Of a stretch of 64,000 bases of DNA, positions 10,797 through 22,926 are shown piece after piece. Positions within the stretch are counted from its first letter, which is position 1; each line of letters opens with the position of its first letter. Source of the DNA: Marsupella aquatica (Eukaryota; Marchantiophyta); NCBI GenBank assembly GCA_973895155.1, contig OZ316894.1, positions 13,578,001-13,642,000 on the forward strand. Reading direction: 5' to 3'. The translations under genes and the position numbers were made by a program. The notes under the pieces were generated by a model that saw only the letters and a program-made list of their open reading frames with translations, made no database searches and was not told the origin of the DNA.

Positions 10797-10822
10797 GCAA
10801 AAGGGGCCAATATGTAGTAGTG
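10797..10822 (-). repeat. CACTA-1 right terminal inverted repeat
   Basis: Reads GCAAAAGGGGCC...TGTAGTAGTG on the plus strand, the complement of the left terminus with a one-base indel. Confidence 0.92.
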
Positions 10823-10825
10823 AAT
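10823..10825. repeat. Target-site duplication of CACTA-1, right copy (AAT)
   Basis: Identical to 831-833; removing one copy with the element restores the LINE-A frame. Confidence 0.9.
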
Positions 10826-12740
10826 AGGGACCGTACCAAAAGGATGAAATGTGAACTAAGACCTAGAAGGTTCAAAGTCTCCCAGATGTAAAGATGGCTG
10901 ACCCTATCAAAAGCTTTCTCAAAGTCAAGTTGCAAAAAGAGAGATGGGGTCTACATATATTCAATCCAGTCGCTTGCCAACCAAGTAAGCAAGATATTCT
11001 CCAAAATATGTCGACCGGGAATGAAACCGGTCTGCTGTGGACTAATCATACGGGGCAGTAGCACCATCAGTCATCGAGCAAGCAGCTTAGCCAAAATCTT
11101 GTAAGTAATGGTAAGCATTGTCAGCGGCCTCCAGCCACTTAGATGCCGCTTGTCAGTCTTTTTGGGGATAAAGCGGATCACTCCATCCTTGATGCCATAA
11201 GAAATATGACCAGTCCTCCAAAAGGCACAGATCATATCATAGAAATCAGCTTTCACAAAATCCCAAGAGGCCCTCAAGACCTCGGCGATCATACCATCCA
11301 CTCCAGGCGCCTTCTCATTGGGTAGCATGAGCAGAGTATCATGTACCTCCTGTAAGGTAGGTAACATATCTAGATTTCTGTTCTCAGTGGCAGACAGGGA
11401 GAAATGAGTGTGTTCGCAAAGCCTCCAACGAGCAGATCTCATCTCCAGAAGCTCCACAACACTTTGTTCAAGTGGAGAGTACAGTGATTCACAGAATGTC
11501 TGAACCTCCTTGATAATCATATTTTCATCTCTAATTTCTTTGCCATCCTTGCCAATTAGGCATTCCATCATTTCTCTCACTCGCTTCGCCTTGACCAATG
11601 AGAAATAGAACTTAAAAGGTTTTTCCCCCTGGCCAAGCCAGTTGATTCGGGAAAGACGTTGGTAGTAGTGTGCATCTTCAAGCTCCAGCTTGCGAACGCA
11701 ATTATCTGTGAAGGAAAAATCCTGGACAGCTCCCAGAGAGTACTCATCCATGATAGCAATTTTAAGGAGGCGAAGTTTGTTCTTCAGGAGTGCCAATTCT
11801 TCTTTACGAGGCACAGCCAAAGATTGAAGCTCCATGTAGCATTTCCGAAATCTCTGAAAAGCCCCAACAAATCGTAGATGCGGGTCCGCCAAAGCAGCTC
11901 CTTCCCCCTTCCACGCAGCTGCCAATAATTTCGAATTTCCAGACTTCTGAAGTATCAAGGGGTTTGCCTTAAAGTAGGTCGCTCTTCTCCTGTTGGAGTC
12001 AATCATAGGTGAGGGATTAAGACGAAAGGTAATCAGTACAGGATCGTGATCAGAAAGCGCCAATGTTCCATCATGTTTAAGCTTGAAAATCTCAGAGGTC
12101 CAGCGGCCAGCCTCGCTGAAGTAGAAGCGGTCAAGTCTTGATTGGGACAGTCTACCATTGCGGACTCTACGCCAAGTAAATGAAGCACCAATAGCCTGGC
12201 CCAGGATAGAGATAGCGTCTAGCAGGTCAAACTTAGTTTTGAGAAAGCGCCAAAATTCCAACTCACGGCCGCAGATGAGAGGGGATACTCCACTAGAATG
12301 TTCACTTCTCTCAGTCATATTGAAATCACCACAAATTATCCAACGGTCCTGAGGCAGGACATTCAACAAGTCGTTCCATAACAACAATCTTTCTCCAGCC
12401 AAATTGGGTGCATAAAGGCTAACCAGCCCAAAATTCCCCTCAACATGTTCTATCTGAATCCATACCGCTCTTCCTCCGTCAAGAACGCCAGATGTTGTAA
12501 CCTTGAAAGAGGGGTGAATGAGAATAGTTGTCCCGCCACGGCCATCATCAGGGGGAGAACAAAAGTGTTGGAAGGAGGGCAGAATAGTACATAGAGCATT
12601 ATCCAATTTGAATCCATCAACCTTGATCTCCTGTAAAGCCAGAGCATCAAGAGGTGGGCGCAAAGAGGAAGCCCACTTAAGAACAACGTGCTTACGATCT
12701 GGATTACATAGTCTGCAAACATTCCATGAGGCAAAATGGA
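10826..12740 (-). pseudogene. LINE-A ORF2, endonuclease and N-terminal RT
   Basis: The frame begins near 12730 with a WNVCRLCNP start typical of plant L1 ORF2. The AP-type endonuclease follows with LQEIK, ICGDFNM and LSDHDPV (about 12047-12640). The linker and RT follow with NEKAPGVDGM (about 11290), IPKK...WRPLTML (about 11130-11170), QQTGFIPGRHILE and QLDFEKAFDRV (about 10905-10940). In-frame stops occur after LLAR (about 11071, TGA) and after EYM (about 10950, TAG). The protein would nick target DNA and copy its own RNA, but this copy is disabled by these stops and by loss of FADD downstream. Confidence 0.88.
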
Positions 12741-12792
12741 AAATTCACATGCTCCGTGATATCACTTCTCAGAGGGAGCAAAACCAGATCAG

Positions 12793-14622
12793 CTACACAG
12801 GGGTAAGCGGTGACTTAGCAGGTTCCAGCATCGGCAGGGCTGGACTTAGAAGAGGGTTACTTGTTATCCCAGCATGAGGGTCGGCCAAAATTGCCAAAGT
12901 ATCGTTGATTTCATTGAGAGTCACAGTCGAAGGCATCCTAAGTTCACGTGACAAACGCCTCTCCGGTGTCACCCATCCAGCCGCATCCTGCAATTTAGAA
13001 TCCAAAGCAAATTGTAAGGATCTTTGCTTCCTGGCCTTTTTCTTACCCTTGTCCTTCTTTTTTAATCTTCGGGAGGGGAGCGCCTTGCCAACTTCCGAGC
13101 TCGTTCTTTCTTGATGGCAGAGCGAGAGATGATGCCCTCATATTCCGATAGGTCCATGTTGGAATGTCAGAGGCCAAAATGTCATCCTCAACAATAGTAA
13201 GTTCCTCAGATTCAACTTCGACAATCATCAGCGGCAACTGAGGGACAGGAATTGTTGCCGCATAATTCGCATTCAAGGCAGGGAGAGAGTCCAAGAATTG
13301 GGGTCCCGGTTGAATTATAGAGTCAGATTGGACCTCTTGAAGATCCTGTATTATCTTGGGGAAGTCGGCGTTGTAAGAAAGTAATAGCAAAGAAGGGTCG
13401 CACCGGGCAGCACCAGTGGAGGCCTCCTCAATTTCGTGACTTGTAACAACCGGATAAGGGTCAACAACAGGATTAATTCTTGGAGCTTCCAAAAAGTAGA
13501 CTTTCAGTGATTGCAGGTTTGTCAGGCAGGGCATCATTGGTAGCCCCATGTAACACAGTGGTGATCAATAGTGGGTTCTCATCAGGAGGTATCAAAGCTG
13601 GGTCCAACGAGGGAATCAGGTTCATCGGCGAGGGGACATTCAAAGGGGGGCAGTCTCCATAGCAGGAGCAGGATTGGCAGCACCGTGACTTTTGGTAAGT
13701 TCAGGTTCTTCCTCCTCGTGTGTGCAGTAGTCTCTCACTAAGTGGCCTTTCTTGCTACAACGAAAGCAATGGAAAGGAATATTTTTAAAGATCACCGGTT
13801 GCCAGATAGAAAGTCCGGTCTTAATCAGCACTTCAACACTCAATGGCAATTCCTATTGGGTGTCCCACAAAATGCAAGCACGATCGTGGGGATAGGAGCT
13901 TAATTCATCACCTTGAATGTAATGCAAAATGTCGCCCAGGGAGGCCGCAAGTTTCCTGCGGCACGGCTCCAAAATGAGAGCACGGAAGGGGATTTTGATC
14001 CAAACAGGGAGAAGGGTGTATGATTCACTTTTGATATCAAAGGAAGGGTCCCAGGGAAAGGTAAATACGAATTTATGATCCAGAAACCAGGGAGCCTCAG
14101 CCAACGCTAAGTCGCGGTGGGCAGGATCCTTGAACACAACCATGTAAAAGTTCTTTCCCACAAACTTCACCTGGGATATCGGCCATTTAAGTCAACCACA
14201 AAAGTCTTGTTCACCCAAAATTTGAACGTCGGGAGCAAAGGGGGTCAATCAGTGAAGTAACACATCATTGTGCAGTTGAAAAGTTCCTTCACAGTCTCAG
14301 CGGCCTCCTCCAAGGACCATTCAATTGTGGTATGCAGCTTAGAAGGCCAGTCCTGAACAGACAGATCAGCAATGCGTCTCAAAATGGGAATGCAGGCTTC
14401 CGCCTCATCAACACGATGATCAACAAAAGGGCGATCAATCAGGGGTGGAGCACCACGAGCACCAGACCCCGGGCCAGACCTAGGCACCGCTCGAGGAAGA
14501 CAAGAAGGTCTCCCAACCGCAATTGAGTCGTTGTTAGTTGCATCAGCATCCATTCTGTCCCCAATGTCCTCCCAAAAGTGATTCTCGTATGGTTCCTTCA
14601 ATCTGTCCTCCAGCACATCCAT
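12793..14622 (-). pseudogene. LINE-A ORF1, DUF4283 and CCHC knuckle protein
   Basis: Plant L1 ORF1 proteins bind the element RNA. In order on the minus strand are an N-terminal region (14622-14245), then after a frameshift a DUF4283-like domain (14170-13853) with VVFKDPAHRDLALAEAPWFL and LPVWIKIP, a TAG at 13853, and in the same frame a CCHC knuckle CFRCSKKGHLVRDYC (about 13725-13770). A long Pro/Glu/Asp-rich tail (13549-13043) and a last piece to 12793 follow in shifted frames. At least two frameshifts and one stop make it a pseudogene. Confidence 0.78.
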
Positions 14623-15420
14623 TGGTAAAGGCTCAAGTCAAGGGGGGTCCCAGCACGAGAACCCATCCGTCTCAAGACCAGAAGCCCATAATCCAAACCA
14701 ACTTTGTTTATTGCTGACCGGATTCCCGTTCCCAAGATGGATGTAAGGTCCAGCATTCGAGGTGCCGCCAGAGCCAGAACGGACATCCTAATTCAAAAAA
14801 TTCTTGCTTGGATTGTCTCCACAAGCAAGCCGCCTTCCCGTAGCCAATGGTGCAAGCGACGGTGGAGCGGGAGAAGCAACCCAATGGCCTGCCCCTCCCT
14901 CAGCATCTTTCGTTCTTGATCTCCATGCAGAGTCGCTGCCTCACAAAAAGCTTGGCCTTCCCTCAAGAATGCAGGACCAAAAAGGAGTGCACCTTGACCA
15001 GAAAAGGGGGCGCCAAAGCCCGAAGATCCCCGATGATTAGAATTCATCCCAGTTGTACACAGGGGAGAGATAAAGTCCTCCAGAAAGGGTTTGCGAAGCA
15101 TAAGTAAAGACGAAAAGGAAAAGAGTATCAAATTCAGCGACCCACAAAAGGGCGGAGAGTCACTCACCGCGTAAGGGGACACAACTGGAAAGGTGGTCAC
15201 AACCGACACCCGATCCAGAAGAAACACAACGTGGAGTAACAATCGTCTCAGGGTAGCAGGAACGATCCCGGGAATAGACTAGCAACCGGTAACAGCGTGG
15301 GGGTCCCGAATCCAAAGCGTAGTTCCCAGATCTCCAAAGCAAGATAAAGCATGCAAATTGCCGGTATTTCATATTCGAGACTGAGTCATTCATGCCACAA
15401 AAGCACCAATCCAACTAACA
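14623..15420 (-). other. LINE-A 5' leader region
   Basis: GC-richer sequence upstream of ORF1 with no recognisable protein in any frame. It probably holds the internal promoter and 5' UTR of the LINE, but I see no specific site. Confidence 0.4.
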
Positions 15421-15553
15421 ATGGCATGATAACAATACTCAAAATATGAGCAATCCATCAAAAAATAGAGTATTACCCAACATCATGTACTCCAAATTGT
15501 GGCCATATATTGAAACAATCCTTCACATTTGAGTCTCAAATTGTACTTGGTAC

Positions 15554-18366
15554 CTAACAGTCTACAAATTTCTCAGGCCACATCACAAATGATTCCATAG
15601 CATCCACAAGATGGATGTGTGGCGGATCATCTCCCTTGTTTGGAAAGGGTAGAAGATATTTGGGCTTACTAATAGCAATCAACAACAGCACAACATGATC
15701 AGCAAGTACCTTCTTTCCATGGAAAGTACTTGCTTCAATTTGAAGTATGCCTTGCCCAACACAAACACCAGAGTTATCAGTTGCCATTAGCCTAGAAGAT
15801 TGTGCTACAATGCTCACTGCTGTCCCTTTTGGAGAATTAATACTCCTCTTCTTCTTTGGTGCCTTGTAAGGCAAAGTCTCCTTCCCACTATTTCTGGTCC
15901 TCATCTTTCCCATGTTCATCAGTGGTGGGGATTGAGAAAACTCATCTCCAATACCTGGGGGAGGCTGAGAGTCTATGAAAACCACATCATTGTCATCACT
16001 CTGCTTCTCCTGTGAATCTGAAAATTTGGTAGCCTCTAAGTTTTGTCTCCTCTTCCTGCCTGTTGGATTTGGTATGCGCACCTCCTCCTGTGTTGGTTCT
16101 GTACCTCAATAGCAGCCACAAATTCCTTCATTTACAACTAAGCATATAGGCACTAAAGCTGTCAACAAACCATCAAGTTTGCACTAATTGAACGTACATG
16201 GCATAGAACTCAACCACATTAACAGGCCAGACAGAGTCTTCAAACCAACATTTACTTACTCTCAATGACAGTTGTACCAGGTTCGATGATCTTTGGATCT
16301 GCTGCAGCCACTGCAATCTGATCACCTGATGCACAATGTAACAAACCTTGAGGGTCTAGAACCTGAACCTGAACCATCCTGCACCCATGAACCTCAAATT
16401 CCCAGGTAAAGTCACACTACACTAAACATGATTTCAGATGACACGTACCACTCTTCTTTGTAGGCACAACTTCCACAATATTTGCAGGCTCTTCATAAGG
16501 ATGTGCAATTGGGTGCTCAACCTTGCCAGCAATGTGCATCGCCCGCAACTCATGTAGTTCAGCTTGTACTTCCCTTAAGGTTGATCCTTGGCTTTGAAGA
16601 AGACTAGCTATGTCCTTGAAATGACTCTTGATCTCAGTCTCTACTGATGGCCAAGCATTATCCACAGTCTTCAACCGGTCTGATATCTCTATAAGGGTAG
16701 ACATTGCTCCCTGCTATATATCACATACACCAACCAAACGGCTCTTCTCAGCAATTTTACAATTGCATAAGGGCTGACAGTACTGTACATATGAAGAAGG
16801 ACTGTTATCACACTTTACCCTTTTGATTTCTGCCACAACCTCCTCTTTTGTGGGTTTCTCTCCAGTAAGCTTTTTCTAGAGCACATAAACATTGCAAGAC
16901 ATGTTTCTCAATGTCAATCTTGCCTAAATGTAGCATGCTACTACAACTACATATAGTTGACTCAAATATTGAAATGTAAATACATATACGTATGGCATGG
17001 GAACCCAACCAATTTGGCTACTACTAGTGCATGTCCTCCCCTCCCTGTAAGCATAGGATTCTTCACTGCATTTCTAGCAGCAATCATTTGTGCAGACTTC
17101 TCCTGTCCTGCCCTAGACAGGAATGTCCCTCTCAGTCGAGCCCATTGTTCTACATGAACACTTGGGGGTGCTTCAGCATGTGGTTTACTGCCATCAACAA
17201 TCCATGCTTTGTGCAATCGATGCTTCTCTGTTTTCATGATAGTTCATCCATACTCTGCAAGACAATCAACACTGACCCCTTTCCTAGAATTCCCCAAATA
17301 TTCCCACTTGTCTCGCATATATTTGCAAACCAGTTCCCAATCAGATGGATGTTGACAATTAAAGTTAGTACAGCTAATGTCCAACCACCATAGACACTCC
17401 ATTCGCAGATCATTGTGCCATCTATTCTTTCCAGCACTCATCGTTGTGATCCGGCCTTCATCATCAACTTCAACAGTACCCAGCTTCACATTCTCACCTC
17501 TCCCAGTGCTCCTTGATGCACTACTTGGTGTTGCAAATCTAGGAGTTTCTCCCCCATGGCCTGCGCGGGGTGTGATAGGGTTATCTGAAAAGAGAAACGC
17601 AATTAACACCATTAATATCATATGGTCTCTGTGAACTACCTGATTTCAATACTTTACTTAGAACTGTTGTAGAAAATACCTCCTCCCCTCCGTAGACTCT
17701 CTGTCGGTTGGACTGAAGGTGCTGGTGCTGGTACTGGGTTCCCACCATAACCTTGCCATCCTGTCACCATTGGGAGAGGACCTCCCATGAATTGCCCCAA
17801 TGGCCCCATTGACCCTCCTTCATACATATTTGTGGGCTGCATACGGTCCCACATTGGGTCTGCCATTCACATCAGACCAGGCAAATTGTCATACTCAGAC
17901 CCACATCTATTGAGGAACACAATCAGCCAATTTGAGCTCAAAATACACTTGTCCACATGAAACAAGTTAAAATGTTCACACTTACTTGACCAACTCGGAC
18001 CCATATAGCTGGCAGAAGGGCCTACACCCATAGACCCGCCATAGTTATTGCCCCTTGTCGTGCTTGCGGCTAGTTATAGTTGGGGGCATTAAATTGCGGG
18101 TTATTGCAATTGCTGTTGCTTGGGGCTTGGGCTGAGTATACAGAGGGCGTCGGTCGAGATCTCATAGAAGTTCCCCTAGTTGCCTTATTGCAAGCAGGCT
18201 TTGGTGGTGGGGTAGGATTTGGCATGTCATCATCCTCCGACATGCTAGCACTTGGATTTGGATCTTGGTCAGGATCATATTCTGTATCACCAACATCAGG
18301 CATGCAATCCTCTACCTCATTCTTATCAGGAGATTCAGCCATTGAAATAGGGGTCTTTGAAGTCAA
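15554..18366 (-). pseudogene. TNPA-like gene of CACTA-2 (Transposase_24 type)
   Basis: The gene is read from exon pieces on the minus strand. An acidic Pro/Ser-rich start (18366-18070) is followed by a Gly/Pro-rich piece (17866-17654). The core (17621-16962) has GKNRWHNDLR, a dW..vC...R.KWEYLGN pattern, then KTEKHRLHKAWIVDG and PPSVHVEQWARL, which is the Ptta/En/Spm Transposase_24 signature. A coiled-coil-like segment (16704-16417) and a C-terminal domain (15790-15554) end in AMESFVMWPEKFV. The same order occurs in CACTA-3 (58806 to 53181), which supports the gene model. A TGA at 17244 interrupts the core. Such proteins bind the subterminal repeats and help assemble the transposition complex. 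Confidence 0.75.
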
Positions 18367-18488
18367 CCTCTCACTGCGTCGCCTAGGTCCATCAGGATTA
18401 CAGAAGGTCTTCCGTCTACAATGACTCTGCTTTGACAGTGTTGGGATACTTTTGTTACTGCAACACCCACATGAAATTCGACACAGTA

Positions 18489-18537
18489 GGCTTAGTCCTA
18501 AAAGGTTCAGTCTAAACTGGCCCGGTTTCTACTAGTG
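18489..18537 (-). repeat. CACTA terminus with AGTC-type subterminal motifs
   Basis: From 18537 leftward on the minus strand: CACTAGTAGAAACCGGGCC, then TTTAGACTGAACC and TAGGACTAAGCC. The flanking triplet on the outside is TAT (18538-18540); the partner copy is not in the window. Confidence 0.75.
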
Positions 18538-18850
18538 TATGTAGTAGTCCATTACAAAAGCTACACAATGAATAGACGCACACAACAAGATACACATACA
18601 GCTCATACTATGCACAGTCCCTTACATATCCAAAATGGCCTCTTCCACATCACCCAACAGGGCTGCGGCACATTGGCGAACCCATGCTCGGTGTTTCACA
18701 ACCTGCTTCTCATACTCACACATGCCATTTTTGTCTGGCATCCTACTCACCAAGTTACTGCGGTTGCACAAACAAGTCATCCATTTATTGCTCATACTTG
18801 CTACTCATTGCACTTCAAAGAGTCACCTACTCACAACAAAACAAATCCAA

Positions 18851-21800
18851 CTACTCATCATCTTCGTCCATGTTAGCTTCAACCTCTCCCTCATAAGTTT
18901 GTCTCACTGTCAAAGGGATGTACTCCCTGGTCCCCTGGCCCCGATGTACAATGTCTACCGCCGGCTGTTCAAAGGCCCCATGTGCATCCAAACTGAACTC
19001 TATTTTAGTACCCTCCATCCTTTGAACTCTAGGTGAGCTATGGCAAACTACACGCCAATCACGAGACTCCTCCACATCTAAAAAAAATACTTGCTCAACT
19101 TGACTTGGGAACACAAAAGGCTCCATCCATTCTGCCAGTCTTTGGTTAAAATTGACCATTAGAAAGCCATTCATATCCCGTTTCATGGTCGCTCTTGGCC
19201 CATGCCAATCTGGCTTCACCCATGAACCTTTCATTAGGATGATTTGTTGTGACGTGTTCCCATAATTCAGTGCCCAGATGTCTGCCAACTCCCCAACATA
19301 TCCCATCTCCATCCAGCCCCTGTTGTTCTGAGCATCTATATGCTCAAACACATATATTACCCCCAAATTATATGTCACTAAATGCTTGTCCTCATCATCA
19401 TGCACACGGTACTGATTCCCATATGCTTTCATCCGTTTATACCGTTGTACAATACGTCTGGGAGGCACAGACAAGAGGAGAACATCTCTATCCATGTTTG
19501 GGTTCTGCCTGCTATGCTCTCAAATTGTTGTCCTGATCCACTCAGGAAAAGTAGGGAATGCCTGGTGATTTAACCCTAATTGGGCAGCCTTCTGCACATT
19601 GTATTCCCTACATGATGACAATGAGAACAATTTCTCAATACAATGTACATGTCCTACCAAAATGGATATGAATAAAGAAGGAATGCAGGGAGGGTGTGGA
19701 AACATGAGTACTCACTGCCACCAAGGTTGCATCATGACTGTATTGTGTAAGACATAAGTGTGCTGCATCACAAACTTCTGCAGACAATTGCAAGGAAGTA
19801 AAAGTGCCTTGAAGAACCTCTCCAGCCACCTCTTCTTCCTCAGCATCCCACACCCTGCTCCTAACACTGTCTACACCAGCCATGTATTCTGTAAGGAACC
19901 CCAAGGTCTCTTCTTGAATGTAACCGAGAGCCATGCTTGCTTCAGGCCTGTAATAAGTACGTACATGGCCTTTTAGCAACTTCATGTACCGTTCCATCGG
20001 ATACATCCACCTTGTACTCACTGGGCCGTAGTGGCCCAGATCTTCAACCGCATGGATGATCAAATGAGTCATGACATCAAAAAATGTTGGCGGGAAATAA
20101 ATCTCCAAGTCACAAAGCACACGCACAATATCTGCCTTTAACTGAGGAAATGTTGTAGGGTCCCACACCTTCACACAAATACAGCGAAAGATCTGACACA
20201 GTCTCAAAATGACATTGCAAACTGGTTTTTGCATCAATCCCTCAGACATACTGGTAGAATGCCTTGCATCATAACATGGAAGTCATGAGTTTTCATGCTT
20301 CCCAACTTCTTCTTCCTTATATGCTTTGCAAAGGCTCCAGCGTACCCAGAGGGTACTCTGAACGAACTCAGCCTAGACAAAACTGTGTTCCACTCATTCT
20401 GGGTGCAAACATATGGAGCTTGGTACTTGAAAACCACACCCAACCTATTCTGTGATTCTTGCAGCCAAAGTTGAGGACGAATGCCCTTCTCCTGAAGGTC
20501 CTTTCGTACTGCTGCAGTATCGTTGTCCCCCGACAGAAACTTCAAAAGACTTTTGCATACATTCTTCTCAATGTGCATTACATCAATGTGATGTTTGCTT
20601 GGCTCAAAATCCTGCACCCATGAAGTACGCATGATTGCCACAATTAGGTTCAAACACAAGAACTAAAAACTGTTGTGCATAGGATCTAAAGAGGTTCACT
20701 GAGTACAAGTGAATATGCAAATGTTACCTTCCAATACTCCAATGATGTGTCCATGATTGTCTGCCTTTTGATGCCATGAGTCTTTGCTGGGTCGTCTGGC
20801 ACGTCTCTACAAGCACCATATTCATCACAAGACACCTTGTTCAGTCCCCACTGTAGAAGTTGGTCTCTACTAACCAACATAGGAGACTCTCGAAGCTCCC
20901 TCTGGTTGTTGAAGCGGGCTATGTGGGATTGACTGTGCCTAAAAGGGTGGTTGGTAGGAAGATATTGCTTGTGGCCATAGAATTTGATACTGCCCAAGGA
21001 AACAAACCGTTCAGATGTAACATCTGGGCCACATCGTGTGCAACCCATCCCTTCCCTACTTGCCCAGATATCATGCTATGTCCAGGGTAGTCTGCTATTG
21101 AATTAACACACATTGCACGTAGGTTGAATGTCCTCGGTCTACCAGGTCCACAAAGTGCATCAACTATCATAATTAACTCCATGTGTCCATAGAGTAACCC
21201 ATTCCTCCACCGCAGGGGCCAACAAAACATCTATGTTTGCACTTATAGCAGAGTTTGGGTCGGGAATCATAAGACACAAGATCACAAAAAAACGCTTGGT
21301 GGATATCCAAGGCGGGAGATTATAATTTATCAAAGTCACTGGCCAGCAAGAATACACGTTGTTCTTGTCTCCAAAAGGATTAGCACCGTTGAGGCTTAGA
21401 CCAAACCTCACATATCTGCTCTCTTCTGCAAAGTCCGGCCACTTCTCATCTATGTACTTCCAATGGTTGGAATCTCCAACGTGATGTTGCAAACCATCTG
21501 TACTCTTTTGATCAGAGGTCCAAGTCATCATCTTAGAAATAAATGGACACCTATAGAGGTGCTGCAATCTTGGAATGAGAGGGAAATGCCGTAGGACCTT
21601 AGCAGGTTGAGTTGACTTCCCCACGTTCTTATATCTGTGCTTTCCGCAGATAGGGCAGGATAGGCAATCAGCATATTCTTTTCTGAAAAGTACATGGCCA
21701 TTTGGGCATGCATGGATGGACACATAATTCAAACTAAGTTTGCTCATCACCTTCTTTGCCTCATACATGTTCTTAGGAGCAATGTTTCCAGTGGGTAGTA

Positions 21801-22415
21801 CTGTCCTCTATAGGAACATCAACAACTCTGTTACACATATATTGAGGAACATCACTATGAACCCTAGTTTGGAGCAATTTGCACCACCATACAATGGGGA
21901 CATAGCTTCCTCCAAGTAGGCCCAATTCCCAAGAATTGACCATCATCTCTAGCTCCTTCTCCAATGTCAAACTCTTCTTGGTCCGACGGATCTGCACCAT
22001 GCATGTCTGGTTCTTCTTCCCCCTGTGCCTCTGCATCTTCATAAAGTGCATCCAGGTCTTGAAAAATGTCTGAAACCATCCTAGGAACATCTGCCCCGTC
22101 CTCATTAGAAGTCTTGGGACCTCCCTGTGGAACATACTCATCTTCGGCATTGTTGCCTGCATGACCAATGATGTTATGAAAGAATGCAGAGCGTCTTGCT
22201 GTATTCACATTTTCAAAATCTGCTCTCCATTCATCATCCGATGAATCCTCTTCCTCTGGCACATTCCACACCCTGCGGATTGGATGTCGTCCATGCCTTT
22301 GAAGATGAGAATGCACTTGGTTCAGGGTCATCGAGTGGTATCCTTGACATTGCATGCAGGGGCATCTCATCTGGGCTTGCTCTAAGCACCTCTCTATTCC
22401 ACAACTTGGAGTCAT
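18851..22415 (-). pseudogene. TNP2-type transposase, degenerate
   Basis: Domains run in the usual order from the right. The N-terminal transposase-associated Cys motif MRCPCMQCQGYHSMTLNQVHSH is at about 22300-22370. A broken YGGANCSKL segment (about 21885) with a TAG near 21810 follows. Next are the Transposase_21 core EAKKVMSKL...CPICGKHRY (21765-21620) and NYNLPPWIS (about 21320), a piece with DVMHIEKNVCK (about 20590), DUF4218 (20249-19800, RWMYPMERYMKLLKGH), and DUF4216 (19560-18851, VGELADIWALNYGN). Frames change several times and stops are present. The best-preserved block, 19495-18851, matches 59689-59024 of CACTA-3 closely. Confidence 0.85.
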
Positions 22416-22926
22416 GACGTGTAATCCTTAGTGGGTGATGCAAAGGGAGTCGCAGTTCATTGGTATGTCTTTGATTCCTTTGCCCCAACTGTCCATCCTC
22501 ATTTGCCTGATCCATACCTTCAGCTGTCGTAGGCACCCCTTGGCTATGTACCCTTTGCACTGGACAGGCTTATACAATTGCATATTCTAAGTACATGGAG
22601 GGACACATGCAACTTTCATGAAGGGAATATCACAGACGCTAAACACACTCACTATCAAGTCCGCTTTGTGCTAGCGCCCGACCTGCTCATGTATCATCTG
22701 CTCACTACAGGCAGCAACATCATAACAAACTTGCTATAATCAGTGAGGTGCTTGGTCGTTGACCAGTCAATGGTACAACGTACATCATACACTGCCATAC
22801 ATCTCCACATGCAAAACCAAGACATTTGGAGGATGAAAAGGAGTAATGTCTTGTAGACCAAAAATAACACACAAAAGTTTATTTCAAAAATGTAACCGTC
22901 TAGCATACAGACAGTTGAGACCTTAC
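22416..22926 (-). other. Spacer between BRCT ORF and TNP2
   Basis: About 500 bp with no convincing domain. A possible upstream continuation of the TNP2 leader lies near 22560, in a different frame. Nothing resembling a SET domain was found here. Confidence 0.4.

Larger units (their letters stand above)
834..10822 (+). mobile_element. CACTA-1, complete En/Spm-type DNA transposon
   Basis: The element is bounded by inverted termini CACTACTACA...GGCCCCTTTTGC and a 3-bp AAT duplication. It is inserted in the RT gene of LINE-A. It holds a leftward gene (3704-1672), a rightward multi-exon gene ending in a SET domain (about 5031-6581) and a rightward TNP2 transposase (6781-10068). Subterminal and internal clusters carry the motif TCGCAA/TTGCGA. 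Only a few lesions are visible: one stop in the leftward gene and two single-base frameshifts in TNP2. I therefore judge it a fairly young element, although it may not be active as written. The orientation given is that of TNP2. Confidence 0.95.
10826..15420 (-). mobile_element. LINE-A, 5' portion
   Basis: Contains ORF2 (endonuclease and the first half of RT), ORF1 (DUF4283 plus CCHC knuckle) and an upstream leader. The 5' boundary is a guess between 15240 and 15420: coding-type L1 sequence stops near 14620, and sequence belonging to the TNPA element is clear from 15554. No TSD can be checked because the other LINE end is outside the window. Confidence 0.8.
15421..18537 (-). mobile_element. 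CACTA-2 (TNPA-bearing part), right terminus at 18537
   Basis: On the minus strand the sequence from 18537 inward reads CACTAGTAGAAACCGGG, which matches the CACTA-3 terminus at 47679 (CACTAGTAGAAACCGGGGG). Both are followed by repeated AGTC/GACT-type subterminal motifs. The element extends leftward; LINE-A appears to be inserted in its 3' part, so its other end would lie left of the window. It contains a TNPA-like gene. Confidence 0.65.

Noticed and set aside
17016-17033. TACTACTAGTG as another CACTA terminus
   Set aside because: It lies inside the coding core of the TNPA-like gene (GGHALVVAKLV) and lacks the GGTTTC context of the real termini.
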